Shown here piece by piece: positions 24,601-39,600 of a stretch of DNA of 64,000 nt; the first letter of the stretch is position 1; each line of letters starts with the position of its first letter. Below the pieces are notes generated by a model that had not been told where the DNA came from, ran no database searches, and was given only the letters and a program-made list of their open reading frames with translations. The stretch spans positions 620,001 to 684,000 of the forward strand of contig NW_027305508.1 in the NCBI RefSeq assembly GCF_039555335.1. The letters run 5' to 3'. The translations under genes and the position numbers were made by a program. The stretch is from Amphiura filiformis (taxonomy: Eukaryota; Echinodermata; Ophiuroidea; Amphilepidida; Amphiuridae).

Positions 24601-27600
24601 GCACATAAAAATATTCTGGGTTGGTGGTCCTGAGCTCCCGTCGGTGGGGAACCCTACAAAAAATAATATTTTTCCATTTAAGAAATGGATTCTTTAATTG
24701 TCAAAAGTATGGGCTTGTTACATCAGTGTAAGAAATCTGGGAGAAACTTGTTTTGATTTTGATCTTTTTCTTCTACAGAATGGAGAGAAGCATAAGTTTC
24801 CATTGAAGAACCCATTTGTATCTGAAGATGATGATACACATGTAGCATCAGTAGCATATAGGTAAGCTTGATAGTTTGATGATAGTATGTTGGGAAAGAA
24901 GTTTAAGAATACATGATGTTTGCATAATAACAGATGCATAGAGAGGTACACTGCAAGATTCTCATCTGTGTGACGCCGATGTCACATCAATGTCACTCCA
25001 TCGGAAACTACACCTCGGTTTTCCATATCGCCGGTCTGAAATAGCCGGGTAGCCAGCCTCCTTGGTTTCTACAGAGTGACTTGGCGCCGGTGACTTCATG
25101 AGGAGAGTCACACCGGTGTGACTACTGTGACTGGGCCTGGGTGCTTGGGTTGCGGTTTTGCTTTTATTGCCATATTTTTATATTCTCTTGATTTATTCAA
25201 ATAATATTCTTTATTTATTGCTTTTTAGGGGATTAGGGAGGGAAATTGCAAACTGGACTTTAAAAATAAGGAAATATTAGATGAATAAAATAAATTTGTT
25301 AGTAAAAAAAATAAACATGATCAGTAAACAAAGTATAATTCAATAAACTAATATGATGAATAAAATACATTTTTGTTAATTGGTGGTTATTTGAATAACT
25401 AAATAATTAAAAAATTAAGAACTAAATAAACAGGAAGAAACCAATAAACAAAGAATGGAAGAAACAAAGAAACACTTCGAAAGAAAACAACTTGACAAAA
25501 ATTGCAAATAAAGAAGTTAAAAGTAGGAATATTATAAGAAGCATGTAGGCCTATTGATGAATTAAAATATTAAATGTGTAAAATAAATAAATAATTATAA
25601 CAATAATAATTCATTACAAGCATTAATATTTGCGTGATAAAAAATAAGACACAATTTCAAACAAACACTGCAATAGGCCTATATTGACGTGACACCGATT
25701 TATAGGCATAATTTAATAACGTAAAAAATTCAACATGAAAAACAAATCAAACTAATAGGCCTATAAAAACACCATTTTGAAAAACGGAAAAAGAAAATAG
25801 CACAAGCCAAAGTTTTGCATAAACTTACCGCAGTAAAAGTATAAATTTGCAGTAGACCTTTCAAGAAAGTGACAAGAAGTAAAACAAAATGCATGCTAGG
25901 CCTATAAATCAATTTTAAATATAACAGAAAAATTCTTGCTTCAAAGTAAGTAAAGTTTTGGCAAATCAAAATGTATAAATTGAAAATGCTAGGCCTATAA
26001 TTACAGCAGTGAAGAGTAAAACCCCCATGATGCTTTGCGAGTAAAGCATATTATCGAATGAGTAGCAACTCTGACGTCATCATTTTCATGTTGGTCCTCA
26101 AAGGGTAAAGACCATTCTCTCACATGTGACTTCATCATTTTTGGATGGGGTATAAACCTAAAATGTTGAGTTGATTTGTGGAAGGAAATTATACTTAAAA
26201 GCAAAGATTCATGAAAAGTACTTGCAATGTATCATTAATCATCAACATTGGAATCAGTAGTTTCTTTTTTACAAATAAAATCAATTAGCCACATGACCAT
26301 TATCAACCACATCTAACATTTCTCAAACCCTACACCCCTGTATTGGGCGATACCATTTTACGCAAGAAATATTTCTATTGAGACCTCAAACAAAACAAGG
26401 TTGAATTTAGCCCTATTTATAGAAAATATTTAATATGAGGCTAAAACTTTGATATGAAATAAAGAACCAGGAATTAAACTTCCATTTATTGATGGGATCG
26501 TGATGACGGCTAAAACTCTGTGAGTATTGCAAACCTGAGCAAAGCCATGGAATGCACCAGCGTGTCAATGCACTGTGTAATGCCTGAGCACAACAAATGA
26601 TTACAAACATGACGAGTCGAGGCTCAAACTAGAGCGAAATTAAACACATATACTGGCCTTATCTGGACATAAACGTTAATATATATGTAAATAAATTGTG
26701 TATCTTCCGGGAACTGGAGTAAAAATGGCGTTGTGTAGGCAGAAGTGTGATAAAATAAAATGATTCTGCCCGTATTTTATTAATTCACACAGTACAGTAT
26801 TCAGTGTATGTTGTTGTACACGAGTGCACGAGTCGACAATCATGACTCATGCAGTACTAGTCTATGCTCTAAAGAATGTTAGCCATGTGGGCCTCAAGCG
26901 GGCGCTCATAATAAAGACTACCAGGGCAGTGCATAGCGATTTTCATCTGGGTACGAGACTAACCAGCTTCGTAAACATTTCGCTGGTTTTCATACTCCTA
27001 TGGATACATACTGTTTTAATGGATAAATGATGTAAATAATGGGCGCTTCCAACAATAAGAACCTGGTTTGCATCATCTAAACGTTATAAATCGATACAAG
27101 CAAAGAAATCTTGAAGCGCCCGTTTGTTTACATACATATTAAGCTGTTATTAGCATGACCGTGTTTGTACGTATTTCAATGATGAGGTTCCCGTTGTCGT
27201 TAAATGTGGAATTTTCAAGAATTGTTCTATGGGAAGGCCCTCCTCACTGCTGTGGCCTATAATAGGCATACTTAGCGAACTTCGGCTGAAATTAATATCT
27301 CTTTTAAAACATTTAAAAACACAATTCGTTTTAAATAAAAAAAAGTTTCAATAGGCCTATACGTTATCATGCAAAATATGAAAAATAGGCCTAATTTGAT
27401 AGCAAAACATGTCATCTAACCACTGAAGTAAACAAAGCAATGATAGGCCTATAAGTTTTGTGGGAAAACAAGCAAACAAATAAACAAAATAAAAACGTTT
27501 GAAATGAAACAAACAAATAAACCAAGAACAAGAACTGCAAATAAAACACACACAGTTGATGAGATTATTAAACAGGCAGCACGAAAAGAATTAAAATATT

Positions 27601-30600
27601 ATAAAAGAGAACAATAAATAAATGCAAAAGCACGAAAAAAAAAAAAAGCAAAGACGGCAGTAGAACCACAGACCCACTACACTGTACAGCATGCATCAAT
27701 CAATTAATTATAAAACCAACTCATTCCATTCATGAGCGTACATACAAGCAGTAAACAAGCATGATACGCGTATTTGTCATCATCAGCGCGTATTTGGTAG
27801 ATATACGCTGCGTGTCCCCAGAGTGTCGAACTCATAACAGGGTTCGGTCAACGACCTTTTCGCAGCGTAGTCACCTTGAAGTTCGCCGACTGGGCACCGA
27901 GCAGGCGACGCATGGGGCACTGGATACGGAAGTCACTTTGATGTGACTACAAGATGTGGACCACTGTCGGAATCTAGTCGCTGGTGTACATTATGAGTCG
28001 CCGATGCGGCATCGAGCAGGTAACACATCGGAGGCTAGCAGTTGTAATCACTACGTGATGACACTGCGGCATAGTACCCTACTGCCTTGTTTCCGATGTA
28101 GTCACTCTCCTGTAGTGACTCTGTAGGCCACCAGAGGGTAGGTTATTCTGGAGTGACGGCGGTAGTGACTTCAGAGTTCCAGTGCGATGTAGTCACTCTG
28201 CCGCCAGGAATTTTGCAGTGTACAGGGTGTCCCAAAAAAAGAGGCCCCACATTGCCCTCTTTTTTCTCCTATTTCTGAAAAGTTGATCAAATATATTTTG
28301 GTATGTAAAGAAACCTTCAATCGTTAGCTTTAATAAACCAAAACAATTATTTCAATCGGCTCATAACTTTTGAAGATATGCCCTTTTAAAGAAATGTATC
28401 CGTTTTTCACTCTGTCCACGGAGCGAATGCAGCACGCTGGTGATCCTCGCTTATAGTGAATGCTTTCCCAAGACTAATGCTATTATCTATCCATGTCATT
28501 AACCGTGTGTTTCGTTTAAATCTTTGATGTAGCCAAACCTCATCCGTGGACAGAGTGAAAAACGGGTACATTTCTTAAAGAGGGCATATCTTCAAAAATT
28601 GTGAGCCGATTGAAAGAATTGTTTTGGTTTATTAAAGCTAACGATTTAGGGTTTCATTACATACCAAAATATATTTGATCAACGTTTCAGAAATAGGAGA
28701 AAAAGAGGGCGCAATGTGGGGCCTCTTTTTTTTGGGACACCCTGTATATACTTGACCTGTGTAATTTGTTTGCCAATGATGCAATAAGTTATCCCTGTCT
28801 GAGGTAACTAACAATATGAGGATAACAAAGTAATTGTCTGAGGCAAACTTGGCTTTATTTTGACATATTTGTCATTGTCTGCATGAAAAGCATCACTCAA
28901 TTGGATAATTTTTTACGAAGTATGCTTTTTCATGATTGATAACACCGGCAAACCCTATTGAGTTTTTGCTATCCAACTGTGGACACACATGTTTGCATTT
29001 TATTTTGCCTTACCATGGACCTGCAGTCAGTTGCTCTCATGAGCTATTCCAGTTGATATCTATGAACCCCCTATGGAAGACATGATAATCTCCCACACAT
29101 GGGGTGTAAATTTTCAGGTAACCTCATTTGAAAATCACACTCCCTCTGTAGAAGATGAATGTCATTTCTTCAACAATAGGGGGTGTATTTCAACTAGAAT
29201 AGTTCAGAAATGTGTTCTTTTGCTGTTTTGGATCTAGAAACACCATCCAGGAACCATTGATACCTGCAGTTCCTGTGCATCCGCAATTACACAAAGATTT
29301 CTCATGTGTATGTCCTAGTTTGCCAGTGTTTACTTCTACTAGACTGCTGCCCTCATTCGTCAACTGTGGGTTGGCGACTCAGAATACTATGTGGGGAAAA
29401 AGGGTCGGACTTTGCAACAGGATTCTTGTTGCACTGAGATTGTGCAGATGTGTCCAAATTGACCTTTTGACTGAGTATGTTATTTTTAGAACTTTAAAAC
29501 TTGTAGCAACGGCACCGTACACAGGCTCCGCTAGTGAGTCGCGCAATGGCGCACAACCAAAGTTTTGAGAGATTATTTTCTGACACGTTATGAACTGTAA
29601 GTTATTCCGTCGTCACTACGAAGCATAGCCTAAGTACATGTAGAGTGTAGACAACTGATGGATTGAGTCTAGTTTACACCACCCACACACAATTAACCAT
29701 TTCTCCCATGTTTCTTGTGTAGGTATCGTAAGTACAAGCTTGGTGAAGATATCAACCTGATAGCTAGATGTGAACATGATGGTGTAATGGTTGGCTCTAA
29801 TGGGGAGACACAATTTATTAACATCAAAACACTCAATGAATGGGACCCAAAGGTGAGGAGATAATAATACATTGTTGTAGCAAACAAAATATGTAGGTGG
29901 ATACAGCATTTGAAACAAGTTTATATCTTTTTTTTTAAGTATCCTGGTGGCTTTAACTATAATGTGCAGATATTGAAATGCTGCATACATAGTAATCACC
30001 CATCTGTCTGTACATTTCTGTAATGCAACTTACTATTGTAGCAAAAACCCAGCCCATCGTTTTTGATGTAATTATATGCTGCATACCTGATACACCTTGC
30101 ACCTTTATACCTCAGGCTAAACATGAATAAAAGCAATATTTTCCATGTCCAGTCTTTATAAATACTTGCAGTGCCAACATCCGTAGTATTCCATAAGGTC
30201 CTTCAGGGGCATGAGACTGCTCTTCCTGATTATCGCGTAAAAAGAACTAGATCAGGTGTTGCTATGCAGTATGATGGGCGAATGAGGTGCCGACATGACG
30301 ACGACATGAGTTAATTAGCAATCAGAACCCCATTTCCTTGTTGATGCTGTAAACTGCACCAAATCACTGAAGAACCTCGCCCAAAACTATAGGCCTATAT
30401 AATAATAGGGATGACCATGAAAATTTGAAGTTTCTCCTGTATTGTAGAATCATACCTTATATTAAAGAGCTCATTAAGTGGAGCATTTCAGTCTTTAAAT
30501 GACCTCAATAGGATAAATGGTTCTGAAGTTATGGCCAATTTTATATGCATGTTTTGAATAGGCAGTTTGGACAGATTATGGACACCAAGTAAAAATGGCA

Positions 30601-33600
30601 CAAAGTTGAATAATTTCCAGTTTCAAATTCATTATTTTCAAATACACTTCTAGTGCCCGTTTCTATTCATCGTTATGTATTCTTCTCCCGTGCATTATTT
30701 TCGCGAACTACCCTTCACAGCCCAAATTATATAAACCTGCACGCTAAACAATGCATTATCTAAAACCTGCACGCTAAACAATAGATTCTAGATAATACGT
30801 GCAGGCTCAAATACTAGAAATACTACTTTCACATAACCATATAGTAGAATTAGGTGGCGCTTTCGACACAGAGGTCACATAACTATATAATTGTCTGTTC
30901 GATATATATACCATCAAAAAATGCGAATATACATTCTGTGGTGTTAAAATGGTATAGTTACAAGCGGTGTTCTATAATAGGGTACAATTACGAATAGGGT
31001 GCAACTTCGCTAGACTTGAGTCCAGTCCTCGTTTGGGAGTTTAGGGTTAGGGTTTAGGGTTGGGGTAGGGCAGTCTTGTAATAAGACTAGTAGAGTTGCA
31101 CCCTATTTGGCAATATCATTGTCATAAATTATGATTAATGACCTCAAATAAATCAAACATCAAATGAGAATAATCGAGCTTCTATTCATTAAAAAGGGCC
31201 AAAAACAGGTGGATCATAATTATACAAGATGACACCATTGCAAAATATTCAGCATTTTACAAATGAAATACATGTAGGCCTATATCTAAAATAACATAGC
31301 CGGGCCCGGGAAACACACACTAGCGCTTAATATCATGATCATGCTTTATAATACCATAGGCCTTCAAACACATGTGTTGAAGGCCTATGATAATACTGAA
31401 CAAATTGTTAAATCCCAATGTCGTGTGTTTTAATATAAGTAGATTTTAAAGTTCAAATTATAGAGCTATAAAGTCCAGTTGATATTCACCGTAGTACTAG
31501 TCGGACATCTAAATCGATCGTTTCGAACTGGTTCAGTGCTCTAAATGATCACAACATAAAGTCAATTGGTTACAAACCATGCGTGAATAAGTTACTAAAG
31601 TATGACGTATGGCGCAATCGATACCATAGCTGGTCAATGTCCTGACGGTGTTTTTAAAATGTAAGATATTTTCCCTAATATTAAAACTAATATAATGAAT
31701 GCAGCAATTAATATTGCCTATTGTTTTAATAGGCCTACACTCAAAGTGTATGACGGATAATGTACTCGTGCAAATGCATTCGTCAAGATAATTGCACTTG
31801 CCATGGAGTTATTGCATTTAGCTCTTGAGCCTATCGGCTCTCGAGCTAAATGCAATAACTCCACGGCGCGTGCGATTATCTTGACGAATGCATTGCACTC
31901 AGTTCATTATCCTTATCAAAACGCCTTTTCAGTAACCCTTGAAAATGGATTACATGATTCATACAAATACTTACAAGAAGAAATCATTTATAAATACGGG
32001 TTTTCATAAATGCATTCGGAGATCTGGTCTTGTGAAATAGCCTTTTTGTTCTTTATTTCTTTGTACAAATCCAAGATGGCAGTCATGGAAGAAAAATTAT
32101 GAGCGAATTTGACCAAAAATGTATCACCAAATTTTGACAACTTGTTATTTAAGTAAAAAACATGTAATTAAGTTGATCTGTAATGACGATTTTTTGTGTG
32201 AGGTTTACGAATTTTGCATCCAAGGCCCAAAAATGATCGAAGTCCAAAAAGTGCAAAATTCGAAACCTTGCATAAAATTAGAGTCATTACAGATCAACTT
32301 AATTACATGTTTTTACTTAAATAACAAGTTGTCAAAATTTGGTGATACATTTTTTACACATGAGACGCATCCATGTGCTCAGTTTCCCATGGAGTGTATC
32401 TGCATTAAAATTTGATTTTACTGCAAATTTTCTCTAAATTCCAAGTTATATTGGATGAGTCAAGTTTTGTATATTATAATAACAATATTGAACCAATTTC
32501 ATGCGCAATTTTAAGATATTACCATGGTCATTACAGAGTATACTGTGCATGTAGGCCTACGGTAGTGCATAATTCTGAATCCTATTAAAGAGGGTCTAAA
32601 TTTAATCATCCAAAATGCACCCCTAAATAGTTGTGAAATTATATGAAATTGCACATGGAATTCGATAAATATAAACTCCTCAAAAAAAGTTTGGAAACTT
32701 ACCAAAACGGCTTTATATCAGAAAAATTTGAAATCTATTTCCATATTATTTCATATCAATACAAGCGTTGTTCTTTCCTGTCAAAAATGGCGCCAAATTT
32801 GTGACCATAACTTATTTTATTGTTGAGTAACTGTCTTTGAAAGACAAGGAGGTCTCAAACAAAATGTGCCAAATCTGTCATTGTCTGCGCCATTTGCATC
32901 AGTAAACATGAATAAGGAATACCACACTGTTTCATGAAAAACGGTTTTTGTACTGTCAGTCTCACGTGCCGGTCTTCTGCAGCCGTTGTTTTTCTTGGAT
33001 GGCCACTTCTGGGTCTGTCTTTCACATCTCCGGTCTGACGAAACTTGACTTTTAGCTTGGAGATCATACTGCAGGAAAATCCAAATGTTGCCGTGATTCG
33101 TGAGGTATGCCAGCTAGCCTCAAGCTGACCAATAGCGCGAGTCTTATCCAGGTCTGGTAATCGAACCATGTTTGCTTAGAAATTTCTTGCAAATGACCAC
33201 TATGAAGAAGTGACCAGCAAGATAGGTTGACTTACGTTGATCTGTTTGAATCCACAAGTAGTAGAACTGCTAATCCCATCCTAGATCTTTTCATTCAACA
33301 TGCAAACAACTTTTCATTCATTCTTTTATTCATGCATTAAACCACTCGTTCATTCATTCAGAGCAATAAGATGAGCGCACATAATGGCCAGTTTCGCACA
33401 TTTTCTTTGAGACCTCTCTGTCTTTCAAAGCAAGTTACTCAGCCGTGGAATAAGCTATCGTCACAAATGAGGTATCATTGTTGACAGAGAAGAACAATGT
33501 TTTCGCTGGTATGAAACAATATGGAGATAGATTTCAAGATTTTCTGATATACAACCGTTTTTGAAAGTTTCCAAACTTTTTTTGAGGAGTTTATATAGTA

Positions 33601-36600
33601 TAGTATACAAAAACTTCACTCGCCTGATATATCTTGGAATTTGGAGAAAATTTACATTAAAATCACTCTTTTATACAAATAACCTGTAGATTTCACTTTA
33701 GCTTGCTGTAGAGGGAAAACTATTGGTATCTTAAATCATGAAGTTGGCTACAGTAGATGGGAACTTCTTGTTAGGTGATTGCCCAAGTTATAGATTTATT
33801 GATTGATATTTAGGGGTGCATATTTGAACTTCATCAAAACATGTTTTTGCCAAAATTACAAACAGGCTAATATGAGGTACTACTGATGCACTGTGTGTGC
33901 ACTCAAGTGAAATCCATTGGTCAGTGTAGGGAGATTGTCTCTGTGTGCATAGCTCCATTGAGACTGTGTGTGTGTTCAGTCTTGCATGGTAAACATAAAA
34001 GGTGTCCAAAAGTGTGGGTTCTTGTGCTGGTCATCCCTAATAATAATTTTGTCCAAGTCACAAATTTGATCTAACACTAAAACCCTGCATATTTGTGGTG
34101 TGCACAAATCACATTAGGATCAAGTTTAAAGAGAATACTGGAGTTTGTCTATGATGTTATTATATAGTTATCCAGGTCCTAAGAAATATGTGAGGATAGC
34201 ATTGATATAGCTGAGACAGAACATTTTTGTGGGACAGGGTGTATTTGCGGATGCGCAGCTGTTCCATATCCAACTAAAGATGAGCAGGGCATACTTTATT
34301 AATTCCCTGATCCAAATAAACCTAATGGCTAATGACCTGGTCGGTCCCCATCATTTATTTCTTCGCCCAGAGTGTAAAACGACATGATCAAAATGTCCCT
34401 GACCCGAGCCGCCTTGGCGGTATCCAGTTTCAACCTGGAGATCCACAACACTCCCCAGACCGGTCAGTTATCAAGACCAGCATGACTAGTTAATTAGGTG
34501 AACTGAGCAGAGTCAGACTTACAGTACATACATGGCTGTAACTGTGCACTGTTATTTCACGACTCAGCAGCTAGCAGAGTACCAAGACCTTTTGAAATTA
34601 TAGTTATATTAAACTTTGTTTGTCATTGTTGTATTTATGGATATAAATACTGACATGTTTGCCATGGACCTGGACTGAATTCTCTTGATCGTTGAAAAAA
34701 CAACCCGACCCAACTCAACCTGTTGATGGAATCCCCAACCCCACGGACCGATAATTAAGCAAAATAGCCTGCAAATAATTACACTTACCAGTGATGGCAT
34801 TTCAGCAACGCAGTCTGAGACCTTGAAACAGAGAGGATTGGGGTATGAGACCGAGACATGAAGTCCAGAGATCAACACTAGTCAAAACAGCAAGATGGTC
34901 TCCAGATCTAGAAACTCCATGACTGACATATTTAGAATCATGCAACACTATATATTACATCATGCAACACTATATATGCCTAGAGTGAGCGGCTATCACA
35001 TTGCATCCAAGTCCTTGTCATGTCCAAAGAGAATCTCTGTTGTTTGTCTGTGATGTATATATTAGTTATCCAGGTCCTAGATGAAATATGTGAGGATTGC
35101 ATTGATGTAACTGAGACAAACTGAAAATGGTATAATGGTCTTATTATTTAGTCCTAGCTACACCCATTCTAACTATTCATTACATCCTTGTGACATCATT
35201 CTCTCGCCACCCACTGACCAAAGACACAGGCAGTGGTTAATGCAAGTTTGAATGTGGCTATGATTGTAAAATGTAAGAAGTTTGCAATGGTTTGGGGGCA
35301 CTGTGATCAGGGAAAGAATGAAAAGTATAATGATGTTATGTTTTTTTCTTCAGTTAATAATGTATGATTTGATGTGTTGATGTTTTGCAGGTGAGTAACA
35401 CACCCGAATGGAGGCAGAAGCTTGACTCTCAGCGTGGTGCTGTGCTTGCTACTGAACTCAAGAACAACAGCTTCAAGCTCTCCAAATGGACTGCATGTGC
35501 ACTGTTGGCTGGTTCAGACCACATTAAGTTTGGGTAAGAGATTAAGGATATTGGCTTTTAAATCATGGACTTAACATGGAGGACATTGGTTCTGATCATC
35601 CCAATTTCTGCCCACCATATGGATATTTTGAAAACAGTGGGAAGCTGTATTTTATCGCTACCTATGTGAAATTAAAGGTTTGAAATGTGCCAATATAAAA
35701 CTTATTGGATATGCGATGGGGAATCAAACTTATTCAATCAGTGCGAATGACTCCATGTTTCTTAGTTTTTGTTAATTGAATGTTTGTCAATGATGTAACA
35801 AGTTATCCCTGTCTGAGGTAACTATCAATATGAGGAGAACCAGTGTTTTTTTCTGAGACAAACATTTACATTATTGATGACACTTAAAAGTAAAAAGGTA
35901 CACTTGGCCAAGCAAAGATCTACTTTGTTGTCACAAGTACTTATTTGTCTAATTGACACATTCATGGTATTTAATATCAAAGCCTTCCCTGATTTATGTC
36001 AGATGTTGCAGTCATTGACGTTGCCAAGTGGGTCATCATTCCTTGGTATTGATAATTATGACCAGATTATCATTCCTTGGTATTGATAATTATGACCAGA
36101 TCCGATCCAATCAGGCTAAAGTCGGCAATAATGAAACTGAGATACAGGCAAAATGTGAGGAGAAAAAATCAAACAATCAAAAACATAAGAAAATGGACAT
36201 ATAAAAGGTTCATAACTTTGCTACCAAGTATTCAAGATACCTGGGGATTCAACATCACTAAGTGTATGCACGAGCAAGTTATTAATGGTAGTAATTCAAT
36301 TTGCAAAATTTCCAACTTTAGCCTGAATGATTCAGATTGGGTCACAATAATTGTGCTCTTATCTATGCATCTAAAATTTAATACAAGTTGTGTAGAATCT
36401 TTTCACTTGCAAACCATTTGAATATGTAATGTGCCTGTAAGTTGTGACAGCCACTTATTAAATTCTCACAACGATTTTTCATATTACAGATACGTATCCC
36501 GAGTGAACCCGCGTGATTCTTCCAAGCATGTCATCCTCGGTTCCCAGCAGTTTAAACCCAGCGAGTTGGCCGCACAGATCAACTTGAATATGGACAACGC

Positions 36601-39600
36601 ATGGGGTATACTGCGCTGTATCATAGACAAATGCTTCCGATTGAAGGAAGGCAAATATCTCATTCTCAAGGATCCTAACAAGGTAAGAAAAATAACGAGG
36701 GCATAAAGCAATGTGAGGTACAATTAATATATGCGAGGAATCAGGAGCAAATGATGCAAGCCTTAGAAATTATGATTTACATGACTTTATGAAGCTCGGC
36801 AAACTGACACATGATACATTGAGAGAGCTCAAAAAATTAGGACTCAGTGGGGTTTGAACTCCTGATCACCAGTGAACCCTGGACCTCATGATCAACTGTG
36901 ACGAGGTGAGATTGCCCCTGTACCAACTGCTGTGAACTCAGGTAGTCCAGTGGTATAACTCTTGACCAGTAATCGTGAGGTGCAGGGTTCAAATCCCGCT
37001 AAGTCCTGATATTTTTTCTGCTCTCGGTTTATTATGTATCAGTTACATGTTTACATGAGCTTCATGATGCCAAGGTAGGAAAAACTTAAATTTGTATGGA
37101 CTCCTCATTCATTTAATGTGCTAATTCTATGATTTAGTTTATCCCAAGTTTAGTAGTGATGTCAGTGCTTTTTTGCGATTGCACTATAAGTGTGCCAGCA
37201 GACAACCCTTGTATGCGTATGGTGTACATTTAGTGCGATTAACTTACCATGCATGATTCCATACTGCAACCAGCTAAATTGGCACCCTACGTCACTTTTG
37301 CTCAATTTATTTTGCTCAATTATACTATACAGTCAGCTCATCGTAAGAGGTTCTCCTGAACCCATATTACAGGTTTGAGCTTTAAATGACTTAAAATACC
37401 CCAAATTAAATATTGCAGTACTTTCTCCCTTCATAAGGTGATGATTGTCTATGATGTTTACAAGTTATCCCTGTCTGAGGTAAATATCAATATGAGGATA
37501 ACACTATTGTCTGAGACAATCATGAGTTTATAATTAGTATCTGTTCCGACACCTCATGCATATTTTCCTGGGTAGGCTATGTTCACTGGACTGGATTAAA
37601 CATTAGCACTACAGCCCTGTAATATTGATTTTTCCAAGTAAAATGTTAACACTTATTTTAATACATCCAAAGGTCCAGGGAAATTAAAAAGGTGTCACTG
37701 GTGCTGGAATAGATAAATAGATCCCATATTACCATTACATAATCCACTGAAACTGGGATTTTAGTATTTACTAAATGGTTCACAAGTTCTCCCAAGATTT
37801 TAACATAAATCAAGTCGTTTTTTTATGGAATTATAAATGATATTGGTAGCCTAGTTTAGGTGTTTCAACACGCTCTCAAAATGTAAACAAAGCCAATTGT
37901 CAATGTCAGATGTTGGTGCATGGGGGAATGATGTGGTCACAATGGCTCATTATGTAAGAAAATATGCAGATTTAAAAGTTGCACACTCTAAAGTTTAGTC
38001 TAGAATATTGTGCATGCATTGTGAGAGTACAATTTTCCAAACTACATCTTTTCTTATATAATGAGCCAATGTGACTGAGTGCACTGATTTTGTGATATCG
38101 TAAATTGGACCAAGGTTGTGAAACATAAATGCTACCAATACCTTTGATATAAATTTGTTTATTTCGTCATCAACTTTTCGATTATTTTAATAAGTCCTAG
38201 GGGGAACTTGGAATTTGTGAACCCTTTATAATAGGCACCGGAGTTTCGCGCGATCGCGCAAAAAGCGCAAAAAATCACGATTTTGGGGGTCCATCGCGAT
38301 TTTGGTGGTCCATCATGAATTTTGAGAATTTTGCCAAACACACTACTTTTCAATGTAAATTCACCAATAATAACCTTTTTACAACATAACAGGCTTCCCG
38401 TTAGTGTGCGTCATTGCATCCAGATAATAAAAGCCCCAAAATTTTGACCCACCTGCTGAGAATTGAAGTAAATTCTGCAATATTTGTAAATGCAACGTCA
38501 GGAAATCGTGCACTTTTTTTTTTTTTTTCGAACGATCGCTGGCCTGATGGTGGGGAAGTCCCGATTGATTTGTTTACAACCAAGCACGTGCCTCTAACGT
38601 GCGGTTAATGTTTATTTAATTATTTATCACAACCTGACAATATTCAATTTTTAATATTTTAAGTTTATTTTCTCATAAATAATCTAGGTTTCTTTTATTA
38701 GTATTATTGTTACTTTGGCAAAACGGGGTTGCTGATCCCGAGCGGCGATGGCGGGTTAAGTTTGGGTCGATAGAAGACCAGGGTGGTGATGGCTAAAAGT
38801 AACTGAGACTTCACACAATATGTACATAATCATTCAACGTTCTTGTTCTTTTCTTGGTTCATTAACATCACAATATGAACATGATGAAAGTACTCTCAAT
38901 ATCTCCAATGTTTAAGCTTACTGTACAAAATCACACAAAAATCACTCAGTCAATCGTCCCAAATCATGCTCTGCAATCACAATATTCCTCTGCAATGTCA
39001 ATGTCACCTCATTATTATGATTTGATATGATTTGCCCGTGTATAAAACGGTTTTCCAATCAAGTTTCACATTGTAAACACACTCGTGCAAGCAGCCATCT
39101 CCAATTCACGTGCAATCAAGGTCAAAGGTTACTACTAAAAATAACAGCTTACAGGCGCACACCACTAAATTGAATGAGCAGAATACCATTTTACTACACA
39201 ACCCCCTCCTTCGCGCAAGCGCTGACCCAGCGCGTCCAAAACAAGAAACAACAAAAACAAGAAAAAATAATTTGGGTAAAATAATTTGCATTGCCAAGAA
39301 CTTTAAAGCTGCCCTTATGTCTACAGAGCAGTATCAACGATGAATGTGTCTTTAAACAGCAATGTTTGGCACATAATATCACATAATAATTTAAAAAAAA
39401 TAAAGTACACGATTGATCACTCAGAAAAGCTACATTTTCCCCTGGAAGTCAACTATCCAACTAATAAAAGCAAGACAGAGGACAACCACCAAATTTCAAG
39501 TCTCAAGCCCAACCAGTTAAGGCAAGACTGGAAACTTGAAATACTTATCTAAAAAAATGATTACAATTTGAAATTGTGTATCAGAAACATTTAGAATACA

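Noticed and set aside
29212-29568. 118-codon plus-strand frame in intron 10
   Set aside because: Begins inside a MITE family A copy and has no protein resemblance or splice sites; chance frame.
36939-37010. Functional tRNA gene
   Set aside because: A and B boxes are readable but the acceptor stem mispairs after five pairs and the anticodon arm is not convincing; SINE-derived origin is more likely.
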